Assembly: GCF_021441885.1 (NCBI RefSeq)
Contig: NZ_CP090439.1
Location: forward strand, 1,488,001-1,552,000
DNA from: Vibrio maritimus
Lineage (GTDB): Bacteria; Pseudomonadota; Gammaproteobacteria; Enterobacterales; Vibrionaceae
Length of the DNA stretch: 64,000 nt
Reading direction: 5' to 3'
The notes under the pieces: model-generated
The model's database searches: none
Told to the model about the DNA's origin: nothing
Seen by the model: only the letters and a program-made list of their open reading frames with translations
Translations under genes and position numbers: made by a program
Shown: one piece after another, positions 33,552-42,624 of the stretch
Layout: every line of letters starts with the position of its first letter
How positions within the stretch are numbered: the first letter of the stretch is position 1

Positions 33552-34658
33552 TCAATTTAACGCAGCGGTCTTTTTCAATAACCAGCTATTGATTAGTTTT
33601 ACTATCTCCATATTGTTTTTCTCTAGCATTAACATATGACCATTTCCGTGTATGCCTTGTTGCTCAAGTCGAAGGAAGTCATTGTTCACTCCCGCTTGTG
33701 TTAGCCAGTTCGAAGTACAGTGGTCATATTCGGCATGATATGAAGACTCACTCACCATAAACAAGACCGGTATTCCTTTGAGATTAACAAGCTGTCGTGC
33801 AGGTTCTTGCTGTTCCCAACAACGAACAAGGGTTTTGCTGTCTGCTATTGGTTGTTGAGCGACGACTAATTCTTCGGGCATAGCTATTGCTGGTTCATAG
33901 GTCACTGGTATAACGCTCACTCCCCAAGGCAAGCTTGATTTTCCTGCTTTGTTTTTAATTGGTGGGCCACTAGGCTCGATAGTGACGATGGCTTTAACTA
34001 GGTTAGGGCGCTTGTCAGCAATAAGCCATCCAAAGGGGCCTGACTGTGAGTGTGTAAGTAGGATGGCGGGACCTATCTTATCGAGCAAAGCGACTCCTGC
34101 AGCACTAACAAGCTCGCTGCTTTCAACGTGTGATTTCAAAGACTCGACAATGCTTGAATAATACTGATCAAAAACCGGATCGCCCTGTCGTCCAGAACCT
34201 GGCCATTGAGTATGTAACCCGGCTTGAGGCCATTGCCCTTCAAACTGGGCCGATGCGGTAAACTTCTTCTCGATCACCTCAGCGCTAAAGATTCTCAAAT
34301 CACCATTTGTGGCAGGGTGCCAGGCCGAGCGGGATCGCGCTGGTTGATCAACCATGTAGACAACATATCCTTGGTTAATGAAATAGTGTGCCCAACCTTT
34401 TCTACCGTCTGGTGTTGTCATCCAGTTGACGGCAGATTGACCAGCACCGTGGATTAGAACGATAGGCAGAGGCTGGGTTACTTTCTCTGGAGTCCACTTT
34501 TCTACAAACATTTGCCCGGTAAATAAGGTAGAGCCATTTACCTTTTTATAGTTGCCCCCAACAAAAAATACCTCGCTCTGATACTGGTTTGTAGACGGGT
34601 TGGCTGCACTGACTGTGAGCGATAATAGCGCTAACAGTTTGATAAGTCCTTTAATCAT
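33552..34658 (-). CDS. Secreted alpha/beta hydrolase
   Basis: A 368-residue alpha/beta hydrolase with a signal peptide (MIKGLIKLLALLSLTVSA, cleavage near AANP). The oxyanion segment is LIHGAGQSAVNW, the nucleophile elbow is LLTHSQSGPFG (Ser in H-S-Q-S-G) and the C-terminal histidine is in GIHGNGHML. It is probably a periplasmic esterase or lactonase. It is the last gene of the minus-strand run tctC, tctAB, stress protein, hydrolase, 19 bases after the stress-protein gene. It may release a carboxylate ligand for the TTT system from an ester, which is inference. Confidence 0.85.
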   Translation of the reverse strand: MIKGLIKLLALLSLTVSAANPSTNQYQSEVFFVGGNYKKVNGSTLFTGQMFVEKWTPEKVTQPLPIVLIHGAGQSAVNWMTTPDGRKGWAHYFINQGYVVYMVDQPARSRSAWHPATNGDLRIFSAEVIEKKFTASAQFEGQWPQAGLHTQWPGSGRQGDPVFDQYYSSIVESLKSHVESSELVSAAGVALLDKIGPAILLTHSQSGPFGWLIADKRPNLVKAIVTIEPSGPPIKNKAGKSSLPWGVSVIPVTYEPAIAMPEELVVAQQPIADSKTLVRCWEQQEPARQLVNLKGIPVLFMVSESSYHAEYDHCTSNWLTQAGVNNDFLRLEQQGIHGNGHMLMLEKNNMEIVKLINSWLLKKTAALN

Positions 34659-34677
34659 CGTTGCTCCTAGTGGTTCG

Positions 34678-35529
34678 TTAACTCATCACAAGTAATGGGA
34701 TAGTCTGGTTAAAAAGCAGCTTCTTGGTAACGCCACCAAATACTAATCTGCTTAAATTGCGGTGTGCGAATGCGCCAGCAATGATGAGATCAGCGGGTAA
34801 TGTTTGTGCAAAGTCGAGTAGGGCTTTTGGTGTTTCCCTTTTATTAGTATCAAGTACAGAGTTTGACACTTGCACATCGTGAGCCTCTAGGTATTTAGCC
34901 AAGGCGTATTGATCTGGCTTATCCACTAAAGAGCGCTCACTACTCACGACCACCACTTCTTTAGCTTTTTTGAGAATTGGCAGAGATGCGTGAACGGCTC
35001 TCGCTGCTGCGGCATCGCCATTCCATGCAATCATGATGGTCTGTGGATTGAAATGAGATTGTTTGCGCGGCATCAGCAGCACTGGACGTGCGCTGTGTTT
35101 AATTGCCGCTTCAAAGCTAACGCTTGTTTTGCCGTTACTGGGTTTAGGAATAACGATTAAGTCGGAGACTTTGCCATGCTCGCTGACAACTTCAGCACGA
35201 TAGCGAAAAATATCGTGCCAAAGCGCTGTCGTCTCACCTAGAACAGGCTCTGAAACCTTGACTCTGTGATCGTCACAAAGTCGGTTAAACACTTCTTTAG
35301 ACTCAGAGATGCTCTCTTCAATGTACTCATTTACCATTTGGTCGATTTTTTGATAGAGGCTTCTGCTTATCAATCGATTCTCAGATGGCAGTAGCTGCCC
35401 AGCGCCAACTTGCGCGTGCATGACTTCTAAATGAGCTTCGAAATACTTAGCCACTTCAAGCGCGCCGGCGAGGCGCTCTTGAGCATTTTGAGTTGTGGCG
35501 AATGGCATTAAAATGGTTCTTATCGACAT
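34678..35529 (-). CDS. Universal stress protein family (tandem UspA domains)
   Basis: A 283-residue protein of two UspA-like halves. The N-terminal half starts IRTILMPFATTQNAQERL; the second starts HFNPQTIMIAWNGDAAAARAV and ends with DLIIAGAFAHRNLSRLVFGGVTKKLL, the usual nucleotide-binding loop region. The ATG at 35529 has GGGAG upstream; the frame is open to 35559 within the upstream gene. A Usp in a TTT operon is uncommon; it might regulate transport by binding a nucleotide, but nothing in the sequence proves this. It follows the tctAB fusion gene by 14 bases. Confidence 0.85.
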   Translation of the reverse strand: MSIRTILMPFATTQNAQERLAGALEVAKYFEAHLEVMHAQVGAGQLLPSENRLISRSLYQKIDQMVNEYIEESISESKEVFNRLCDDHRVKVSEPVLGETTALWHDIFRYRAEVVSEHGKVSDLIVIPKPSNGKTSVSFEAAIKHSARPVLLMPRKQSHFNPQTIMIAWNGDAAAARAVHASLPILKKAKEVVVVSSERSLVDKPDQYALAKYLEAHDVQVSNSVLDTNKRETPKALLDFAQTLPADLIIAGAFAHRNLSRLVFGGVTKKLLFNQTIPLLVMS

Positions 35530-35543
35530 AGTTTCTCTCCCAG

Positions 35544-37529
35544 TTATCCAATAGGCCACGGTAAATCGACATTCTCTTGAAGAAGGCCGATTGGTAAGTC
35601 GAGCACCATCAAGTGCGTTAACCCAAGAAGGAAGCCTGATGCCGCAGCTGTCATTGACACTGCACGTACCAAAGACACGCCCGCTTTATTGACTAAGAAC
35701 ACACAGAAGAACACAGTAATTGCGATGACATAACCTACGAAGTAGCAACCGATAATTAGAGCGGCAAGCCAGTAGAGGTAGTGCCACAGGCTGGTTGTAT
35801 CGGTGTCATAGGCATACCCTTGTTCGTATTCATTGTCGAAGTAAATGGGATTGAACTCAGAGTCGGTAAACAAGCGATAGGTGATGATGGCTGAGAGTAG
35901 CCACATAAAGCTCGCAATGACGATAGTAAAGATCCCGCCTAAGAAGCTTTGCTGGTAACCGTCGTAAATTGCGTAAGCGAAAACAAGGTTAACCGCGATA
36001 GCGAACAGTTGTTGTGGACGACGGACATGGGGCTGCGCGCTCACAATTGGCTTAGGCTCATCTGCCGCTTTCTTTTTAGCATTCGAACGAATCATAAAGA
36101 ACAGAGATAATAGTGTAATCGCACCAATGATCATGACACCTGGACGGAGCAGGAAGCCAACACCATCAAACTGCACAGCTTGGTAGAGATAGGTTTCCAT
36201 GCCGCTAGCCAATACGAAGCCGATAAGAAATGCTGGGCGTGGCCAGTCGAATCGTTTCATGAGGACACCAAGAACGCTGATCGCCAAGAGTGAAACTAGG
36301 TCACCTAGATCGCGAGTTGCTTGGTAAGCCGCAAAACAGATCACCATCACCATAAACGGAGCGAGAAGGGTGTAGCGAATCGTGGTGAGTTTAGCGACCC
36401 AAGGGGAGATAAACATACACGCTGCCGCGCCAAATAGGTTAGCAATCGCCAGTGACCACACAATGGTGTAGGTGACATCTAGGTCTGTACTCACCATCGC
36501 CGGGCCTGGCTCCAAGCCCACTAATACCATACCGCCAAGGAATACCGCCATTCCGCCAGAACCTGGGATCCCGAATAGCAGTGTTGGCACAAGGCCACCG
36601 CCTTCTTTGGCGTTGTTTGAGGACTCAGGAGCAATAACGCCTCGGACATCACCATGTCCAAAATCAGCGTCTTTCTTGGTAGTTTGAACGGCGTGGCCGT
36701 AAGCGATCCAGTCAACAACACTCCCGCCTAAGCCAGGAAGTGCGCCAACCACGCAGCCTATGATACTGCATCGCATCGCTAACCATTTGTTTTTAAAAAA
36801 GTCCTTGATGCCACTTAGCCAGCCGCTACCGAGTTGACTTGCACTTGCGATAGGTTTGTTTTGACGCAGCAGGTCGATGATTTCTGGTAACGCAAAAATA
36901 CCCAAACCAACAACGACCAGAGGCAAACCATCCATCAAATAGAAGTTATCAAACGTCATTCGATACTCACCCGTCGCCGGTGCACTGCCGACACTGCCGA
37001 GCAAGACACCGAGCCCGCAGGCAGTAAGACCCTTAATTAGGCTCTTTCCGGCTAGAGCACCTACCATAGTTAAGCCAAGCAGTGTCAGCATAAACAGTTC
37101 GGCTGAGCCAAAAGCGAGAATGACTGGGCGAGCTACTAGCACAAATCCGGTTAAGATAACCGCGCCGAACAAGCCACCAAAGAGAGAGGAGGTAAACGCG
37201 GCGGAAAGGGCGCGAGCTGCTTGACCTTTTTTGGCCATTGGAAACCCGTCTAGCACGGTTGCCTGAGAGCCACTCGAGCCAGGAATCCCCATAAGGACGG
37301 AAGTAAAGGTATCCGAAGTAGGGATAACGGCAACGAGACCGATAAGCATTGCCAGAGCGGAAATGGGGTCCATCCCATACAGAAATGGGAGAAGCAGTGA
37401 TAAGCCGGCTATCCCACCAAGACCGGGGAAAATCCCGATGGCAAGACCTAGTACGACGCCGCCCAGCATAAATGCCATATGCTGAACACTGAGTATGGTG
37501 CCTAGTGCGACAAAGAGTTCATCAAGCAT
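35544..37529 (-). CDS. TTT permease with fused TctA and TctB-like domains (system 2)
   Basis: A 661-residue membrane protein, about 160 residues longer than ordinary TctA. Residues 1-490 are a complete TctA (PGLGGIAGLSLLLPF, IPGSSGSQATVLDGFP, PGLGGSVVDWIAYG). The rest, after a polar linker with KKKAADEPKP, has four hydrophobic segments and resembles a TctB subunit. No separate tctB gene exists in this operon, which supports a fusion. ATG 37529 and GTG 37532 are both possible, with GAAGG upstream. It transports a carboxylate delivered by the TctC encoded upstream. Confidence 0.88.
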   Translation of the reverse strand: MLDELFVALGTILSVQHMAFMLGGVVLGLAIGIFPGLGGIAGLSLLLPFLYGMDPISALAMLIGLVAVIPTSDTFTSVLMGIPGSSGSQATVLDGFPMAKKGQAARALSAAFTSSLFGGLFGAVILTGFVLVARPVILAFGSAELFMLTLLGLTMVGALAGKSLIKGLTACGLGVLLGSVGSAPATGEYRMTFDNFYLMDGLPLVVVGLGIFALPEIIDLLRQNKPIASASQLGSGWLSGIKDFFKNKWLAMRCSIIGCVVGALPGLGGSVVDWIAYGHAVQTTKKDADFGHGDVRGVIAPESSNNAKEGGGLVPTLLFGIPGSGGMAVFLGGMVLVGLEPGPAMVSTDLDVTYTIVWSLAIANLFGAAACMFISPWVAKLTTIRYTLLAPFMVMVICFAAYQATRDLGDLVSLLAISVLGVLMKRFDWPRPAFLIGFVLASGMETYLYQAVQFDGVGFLLRPGVMIIGAITLLSLFFMIRSNAKKKAADEPKPIVSAQPHVRRPQQLFAIAVNLVFAYAIYDGYQQSFLGGIFTIVIASFMWLLSAIITYRLFTDSEFNPIYFDNEYEQGYAYDTDTTSLWHYLYWLAALIIGCYFVGYVIAITVFFCVFLVNKAGVSLVRAVSMTAAASGFLLGLTHLMVLDLPIGLLQENVDLPWPIG

Positions 37530-37617
37530 CACTATTGCCTTCTAATAATTATGGATGTTTAGGCTGATGTAAAAGGTGCGCTCGATTTCACGGCGTCACG
37601 TTTTTACCAAACCTGTG

Positions 37618-37650
37618 ATAAGAAAAAGGGAGCCCGAAACCGCAGGCTCC
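37618..37650 (-). terminator. Hairpin with T-run between tctC and tctAB
   Basis: On the minus strand GGAGCC and GGCTCC pair around a 10-nt loop and CTTTTTCT follows. It lies between two genes of one operon and probably allows partial read-through, giving more binding protein than permease. Confidence 0.7.
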
Positions 37651-37660
37651 AAAATGGTGA

Positions 37661-38788
37661 TTAAAACTTGGTGTTATAGTTTTCAGTGAGCCAGTTGCGT
37701 ACCCACTTGAGGTTGCGCTCTTCTAGAGATAGTGCGGCTTCAAGTGCCTTTTCAGCTTGAACGCCAGTAAGCTGTGGGTATTCGCCAAGCACTTGTACAG
37801 ACTCTTCAGAGAACTTAGGTGAGCTGATTGCTTCCGTCGCGGCTTGACGCCATGCTTGTACAAGCTCATCTGGAGTGTCCTTCGGTACAAAAATCATCTT
37901 CTGAGCCGCGAAACCAGCGACAAAGAATGAACGCCATGCTTGGTAACCTTGACTTGGGTCTTGGTCAGGGTAGAGCTGCCCGTATACTTCGCTAAAGTGT
38001 GGAAGATCAGGGAAGTTTGGATCGCGTTCAAGTTTGCCTTCTTCATTGAGGACGCCGAAGCTAAATAGTGGAATTGCCTTACCTTCTTCAACCAGCGGTG
38101 TGACCTTTTTGATGTAGGCAGAACTGGTTTGATAGTCGATGTTGACCTCTCCACGCTCAAAAGCTAAACGACCAGCGCCACGCCCTTTCATACCAAACGT
38201 TGGCTGCACATCCATACCTAGAAGATCCATCGCTAGAATAGGCACAAGATCGAGAGAGGTTGCACCTTGGCTTCCGTATTTGAACTTAATCTCATCACGT
38301 TTGGCGATTAGATCGTCAACACTATTGATGCCAGTCGATGGTGAGACATAAACCACACCGCCAGTTGGTGAGGCAAGGATGACACGCCAGTCGTTATAAT
38401 CGTATTTAACGCGGCGGTCTTTAAGTAGGTACGGGAACTGAGTTGATGCTGAGCTTGCAAAGATGTTTAAACCATTGGCTTTGCCACGGCGAGCAAATTG
38501 GTTTGCACCCTTCGTTGAGCCTCCGCCTGGGATATTTTTGACTACGACCACAGGTTGGCCAGGTAGCGCTTCGCTGAGGTAAGGTGCGTAGAATCGACCC
38601 CAAGTGTCGGTACCGCCACCTTCTTTATATGGCATGAAGAGCTCGACGCGCTCTCCCGAGAATGAAACGTCTTTTGCATGAGTGTTTGAGGGAATGGCAG
38701 AAATACCAAACGCTGCAATTAACAGGGTTTGAAGAAAACGACGACCAGTCATTCCTTTGATTGTGTTGAGAGATGTCATGTTAAGCAT
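37661..38788 (-). CDS. TTT transporter periplasmic binding protein TctC (system 2)
   Basis: A 375-residue TctC-family protein. Its long N-terminal signal region contains GRRFLQTLLIAAFGISAIPS and ends near THAKD. The mature part shows VELFMPYKEGGGTDTWGRF and VVVKNIPGGGSTKGA, which is a diverged version of the family phosphate-like loop. GGAGG lies four bases before the ATG. It is longer than system 1 and 3 proteins (319 and 337). A candidate response-regulator site is centred about 85 bases upstream. It captures a carboxylate for the fused TctAB permease. Confidence 0.88.
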   Translation of the reverse strand: MLNMTSLNTIKGMTGRRFLQTLLIAAFGISAIPSNTHAKDVSFSGERVELFMPYKEGGGTDTWGRFYAPYLSEALPGQPVVVVKNIPGGGSTKGANQFARRGKANGLNIFASSASTQFPYLLKDRRVKYDYNDWRVILASPTGGVVYVSPSTGINSVDDLIAKRDEIKFKYGSQGATSLDLVPILAMDLLGMDVQPTFGMKGRGAGRLAFERGEVNIDYQTSSAYIKKVTPLVEEGKAIPLFSFGVLNEEGKLERDPNFPDLPHFSEVYGQLYPDQDPSQGYQAWRSFFVAGFAAQKMIFVPKDTPDELVQAWRQAATEAISSPKFSEESVQVLGEYPQLTGVQAEKALEAALSLEERNLKWVRNWLTENYNTKF

Positions 38789-38864
38789 GTTGCCTCCATT
38801 TGTACTTTCTCTGTGTTCATCGCTCTCGGTTATTTGGCGATTTCCTTCAACTTAGAAAGCCAAC

Positions 38865-38884
38865 CTGTCACTAAACTGACACGG
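38865..38884. promoter_or_regulatory. Candidate response-regulator site before tctC (copy 1)
   Basis: CTGTCACTAAACTGACACGG contains TGTC-N8-GACA. A near-identical element lies before the prpF-like gene at 40115-40134 (15 of 20 bases by eye). Both are 70-80 bases upstream of a start codon in the same orientation. Confidence 0.55.
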
Positions 38885-38932
38885 CAGGAGTTATTAACAA
38901 AAACGTTACATGGCTCAACATTATTGATGTTC

Positions 38933-38964
38933 AAAACAAAAAAAAGCCACCCTAATTGGGTGGC
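38933..38964 (-). terminator. Rho-independent terminator of prpF-like gene
   Basis: On the minus strand GCCACCC and GGGTGGC pair around AATTA, followed by TTTTTTTTG. It lies 10 bases beyond the stop codon and separates prpF from tctC, so tctC has its own promoter. Confidence 0.9.
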
Positions 38965-38973
38965 AACCTGCTT

Positions 38974-40044
38974 CTACCTTGCGGGGTAAACTTGGCCTTT
39001 AAACAGTGGTCGGGCAGTTCGTACCAAAGCGGCCTGCTTTAAGTTGGGTTCAAGCTCTCCTTCTTCGACTTGTAGCTTGACGTCGATGCGACCGCTGGGG
39101 TGTTCTATCGTTATCGTGTCATCAGTCAAACTGGACGCTAAGCGACTTGCCACCGTGCCAGGGATTGAACATGCTGCTGCCACAGCGATGGCTCCGGTGA
39201 CGGCATGACTGGCATGACAATTGTGGGGGACAAAGTAACGAGAGCTTATGTTCCCACCCGCTTTTGGAGAAGTAAGCAACGAAACTTTAGGTACGACACT
39301 GTTTGAGACATCTCCAAGTCCCATCAGCTCGCCTGCGATTCGCCTTACGTGTTCGACTCGTTCCAACATCGCCTGATTGCTGTCGAGTTCTTGTTTTGTT
39401 TCGTAGCCAGTGACGCCAACAGACTCAGCGGCTATATGTAGCATAGGAACGGCAGCATCGATGCATGTGACTTCCATGCCGTCGATGATGTCGGACTTTT
39501 TTCCAGTTGGGAATAGTTTTCCCGTTTTGGACCCTCCCACATCCAGAAAGTTAAGCATAATAGGAGAGCCGGTTCCTGGGACGCCGTCGATGGACATGTC
39601 ACCTTCGTATTGGAGCTTACCTTCGGGTGTTTCCCCAGACACTTCGATGATCGTATTAGTATTGGTATTTTTAACGCGCAGTGTGGTAGTGGGGGACTTT
39701 AGAGAGACGAGGTTATTCTCGCCAGCAAAAGCCAGAATGCCTGAAAGAATATTGCCACACGATGGCTTAGTATCGACAACTCGTTCTTCAACACCGACTT
39801 GAGCAAACAAGTACTCTAGGTCGATATCTGGCTCTGTGGATTTAGACACGATGGCGACCTTACTGGTCAGTGTCGTACCACCACCAATGCCATTAATCTG
39901 GCTGATATCGCCAGAGCCCATTACGCGCAACAAAACTTCATCACGCTCATGGACATCGTTTGGTAGATCTTCTCCTCGAAAATACGCACCTTTAGAGGTA
40001 CCACCGCGTATTAACATGCATGAAATTTGACTTTGACTCGACAT
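38974..40044 (-). CDS. PrpF-family isomerase (aconitate isomerase / oxalomesaconate tautomerase type)
   Basis: A 356-residue PrpF-family protein. The N-terminal signature is MLIRGGTSKGAYF and further markers are GIGGGTTLTSKVAIV, KPSCGNILSG (catalytic cysteine region) and NCHASHAVTGA. The family moves double bonds or isomerises cis/trans tricarboxylates: 2-methylaconitate, aconitate or 4-oxalomesaconate. It is intact with AAGGAG before the ATG. It sits next to a TTT system, a two-component system and tcuAB, so a role in aconitate or tricarballylate use is likely. The terminator behind it and the 20-bp element before it make it a separately transcribed member of that regulon. Confidence 0.87.
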   Translation of the reverse strand: MSSQSQISCMLIRGGTSKGAYFRGEDLPNDVHERDEVLLRVMGSGDISQINGIGGGTTLTSKVAIVSKSTEPDIDLEYLFAQVGVEERVVDTKPSCGNILSGILAFAGENNLVSLKSPTTTLRVKNTNTNTIIEVSGETPEGKLQYEGDMSIDGVPGTGSPIMLNFLDVGGSKTGKLFPTGKKSDIIDGMEVTCIDAAVPMLHIAAESVGVTGYETKQELDSNQAMLERVEHVRRIAGELMGLGDVSNSVVPKVSLLTSPKAGGNISSRYFVPHNCHASHAVTGAIAVAAACSIPGTVASRLASSLTDDTITIEHPSGRIDVKLQVEEGELEPNLKQAALVRTARPLFKGQVYPAR

Positions 40045-40114
40045 AACTTCACTCCTTTTGCTGGCTATTCCTGTTGCTCTTTGGCAACTGTTAAAGCCAG
40101 ATTAAGAGATGAAA

Positions 40115-40134
40115 CTGTCGTCAAACTGACACGA
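40115..40134. promoter_or_regulatory. Candidate response-regulator site before prpF-like gene (copy 2)
   Basis: CTGTCGTCAAACTGACACGA, matching copy 1 at 38865-38884. It lies 71 bases before the start codon, directly behind the operon encoding the two-component system. Confidence 0.55.
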
Positions 40135-40137
40135 CGA

Positions 40138-41196
40138 CTATTCGTAGTCTTTTAATGCATTTTCCCATTCGGAAATGACGATCTGTTTTTTGCTTTGGTC
40201 TGAAATGACTAACAAACTGACATCGAGAGGCAGAGGCTTTAGCTGTTCGGCAAGTCGGTTTCTCATTACGTGGGCAGTCTTTTCGCTTTCTACATCCAAG
40301 CGAATTGGCGGCATGTTAGTTTGCTCTGCCATCACTTTTTGCCCTTGATAAGAAAGGAGATAGTTTAAAAAGCGTTGCGCATGGATCGGCGTTTCTGTTG
40401 TCTTGTTTACAAAGGCACTTCGAATAATTACCGGGGTGTAGTCGGTAGCAGCGACTACCACGATGCCATCGTTATCCTCTTCAAAGGACTTAGCATAAGA
40501 GCCGATGACATTGTAGGCCATATTAATATCGCCCCGATTGACGGCTTCAAGCATGGCTGCTGAGCTATTGAACGTCAGCGCATCATGGGAGTTAAACAGC
40601 TCTAAAAATTGACCGTAATTAGTGGCTTGGGCGCGCTCAAATGACCAAAGTAGATAACCCATGCCCACTTTCCGAATATCAAACAAACCGATTTTTGCTT
40701 GCAGTTCGTTGCTATGGCGCCGAATAAAATGAATCAGCTCAACACGGTTGGTTGGCGTGCGTTTACCGTCGAGGAAAGCACGATTGAAGACAATCACCGC
40801 TGGCTCATAACTAAAGCCGTAAAGCTCTTCTCGCCAATGGGTCCAAGAAGGGAGTACGCTTTTATCGGTATAGGGCGTTCGCAGTGCATAACCATCATTA
40901 ACTAGACGGATTTGCTGATCCATGACTGAACTGATAGTAACGTCTGGCGGCGGGGTAGCGGGGTCTCGAATTTGTTGGGTAAGTCGATTGCTGCTTACTG
41001 CTTTATAGTCAATAAGAATGTCGGGATTGCGACGCTCAAAATCATCGATTAGCGGCTGCATCTCCGAGAGATAGGCTGCGGCATGAACCTTTAAAGTGAC
41101 TGGGTGCAGTGTGTCTTGCTCCAACGTCAGTGCAGCGTATCCATTGGAAGTAATAGCCAAAGATAATAAGGTTAAGAGTCTAGTTAAGTTATTCAT
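40138..41196 (-). CDS. Periplasmic solute-binding protein of a TctDE-type signalling operon
   Basis: A 352-residue family-1 (iron/thiamin-type) binding protein with a signal peptide (MNNLTRLLTLLSLAITSNG, cleavage near YAA). Mature sequence shows VHAAAYLSEMQPLIDDFERRN at its start. No permease or ATPase gene is nearby. The start overlaps the end of the histidine kinase gene by eight bases, so it is made with the sensor. It may present a ligand to the kinase's periplasmic domain as a third signalling component. This arrangement is known from some TctE-type systems. Confidence 0.82.
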   Translation of the reverse strand: MNNLTRLLTLLSLAITSNGYAALTLEQDTLHPVTLKVHAAAYLSEMQPLIDDFERRNPDILIDYKAVSSNRLTQQIRDPATPPPDVTISSVMDQQIRLVNDGYALRTPYTDKSVLPSWTHWREELYGFSYEPAVIVFNRAFLDGKRTPTNRVELIHFIRRHSNELQAKIGLFDIRKVGMGYLLWSFERAQATNYGQFLELFNSHDALTFNSSAAMLEAVNRGDINMAYNVIGSYAKSFEEDNDGIVVVAATDYTPVIIRSAFVNKTTETPIHAQRFLNYLLSYQGQKVMAEQTNMPPIRLDVESEKTAHVMRNRLAEQLKPLPLDVSLLVISDQSKKQIVISEWENALKDYE

Positions 41197-42616
41197 CCGA
41201 AGAGACCTCTTTCCAGACTGAATGAGGAAATTGCAGTTTTATTGTAAGCCCAGTCGGTACTGTGTCTTCCAGAATCAATTGGCCATTCGATTTTTCTGCA
41301 ACATCAAGGGCGATACTCATACCAAGGCCTGTGCCACTTTCACGTGCATTTGGACTGCGATAGAAGCGCTCAAAAACATGAGGTTTGTCCTTATCATCGA
41401 TACCGATCCCATGGTCTCTAATGTAAAGCGTGGCTTTGCTACCAATTTTGGTGATTTCTACCTCGACCTTACTGTCTTTGGGAGAGTACTTGATCGCATT
41501 CTCAATTAAGTTGTTGAGCATCTGAGCTAAGGCAAAATCGTCACCTTGAATGACAAACTGAACCGACTCTTGATAATCCAACTCCACACCTTTTTGTAAT
41601 GCATTCATTGCCAAGTCGCGACAGCAGTTTTTTACCAGTTGGTTAAACTGAACGGACTGGGGTTCGACACGACGAAAGCGATGCTTGATGGTGGCATGGT
41701 TAAGAAGCTGCACAACGGTGCGTTCCAAGTGGTCGTTTGAACTTGATATTCTGTTGATATACGAGAGCGCCTCTGGGTCTTGGACTTTGCTTTGCGCCAC
41801 CGATAGTTGAGCTTTAATTCCTGCTATCGGGGTCTTGAGTTGATGCGCCGCTTCTCCTGTAAAGCTTTTGAGGTTATTTAGGGTGCCATCCAGTTGCGAC
41901 ATGAAGACATTAATCGTTTCGATCAGATGGTTAATCTCACGAGGTCCTTCGACCGATATCGGTGTGAGATCCAAGTTTGAACGCTTGGCTATCTTTCTGT
42001 TTATCTCGTTGATAGGGCGCAACACACGCCATATCAAAGCGGTAATAACCAACAGTGAACAGAGGATCACACCCACTAGCATCTTGATAGCTTGGTTGTA
42101 GATTTCGCTTTCCCAGGCAATACGTGACTGCAGGGTTTGTCCCAATACGGCATAGACATTGATCTTCCCCTGCATGGTATTAATAGCGCGGCTGACAACA
42201 CTAAATCGCACTGATTCTCCCATAAAATCCAGGTAGAAATAGTCTGGCTTTGGTTCTAGTACCGTGTTGTGTTGGTTGATTTGAGTTTGAACGATAGGAT
42301 TATTGAGTAGCTCTTCGTAACCGGTAATAAACTCGTTGTTTGTAGAGGTGACCAAGTAAAACACACGGTCATTAGCGGAGCTTGCCAGGCTTTTGAATGC
42401 AGAAAAGGGAATGTCGACACTGAAACTGAGATTATTGAAATGGACATGATCGATAATTTGCAGCGCCGCACTACTTAGGCGTTCATCAAAGGTCATCTTC
42501 GCGGTGTCGTAGGCATAGCGCTTTACTGCCATTAATGCCAATAGCGCGACCACACAGAGAGAGAGGGTCGCAGCAAATAGTAGTTGGAATCGAAGCGAGC
42601 GGGTGGGAGAGAACAT
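41189..42616 (-). CDS. Sensor histidine kinase, TctE-like
   Basis: A 475-residue membrane sensor. Order: transmembrane helix (about 10-35), periplasmic 2CSK_N-type domain, second helix (about 180-200), HAMP, HisKA with EAAHQLKTPI as phosphorylated His, then HATPase with NLIENAIKYS, DHGIGI and GTGLGMSIA. The ATG at 42616 is chosen because AAGGG lies upstream; the frame extends to a TTG at 42637. It signals to the OmpR-type regulator encoded just upstream and probably senses an extracellular carboxylate, with help from the binding protein. Likely targets are tctC-tctAB and prpF. Confidence 0.9.
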   Translation of the reverse strand: MFSPTRSLRFQLLFAATLSLCVVALLALMAVKRYAYDTAKMTFDERLSSAALQIIDHVHFNNLSFSVDIPFSAFKSLASSANDRVFYLVTSTNNEFITGYEELLNNPIVQTQINQHNTVLEPKPDYFYLDFMGESVRFSVVSRAINTMQGKINVYAVLGQTLQSRIAWESEIYNQAIKMLVGVILCSLLVITALIWRVLRPINEINRKIAKRSNLDLTPISVEGPREINHLIETINVFMSQLDGTLNNLKSFTGEAAHQLKTPIAGIKAQLSVAQSKVQDPEALSYINRISSSNDHLERTVVQLLNHATIKHRFRRVEPQSVQFNQLVKNCCRDLAMNALQKGVELDYQESVQFVIQGDDFALAQMLNNLIENAIKYSPKDSKVEVEITKIGSKATLYIRDHGIGIDDKDKPHVFERFYRSPNARESGTGLGMSIALDVAEKSNGQLILEDTVPTGLTIKLQFPHSVWKEVSSDE

Positions 42617-42624
42617 ACTGGCCC

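Noticed and set aside
38700..38788. Twin-arginine export signal on TctC of system 2
   Set aside because: GRRFLQ lacks the residue between RR and FL of the consensus; other family members use Sec, so a Sec signal is more likely.
39410..39802. 130-codon plus-strand frame
   Set aside because: It is a shadow of the PrpF-family gene on the opposite strand.
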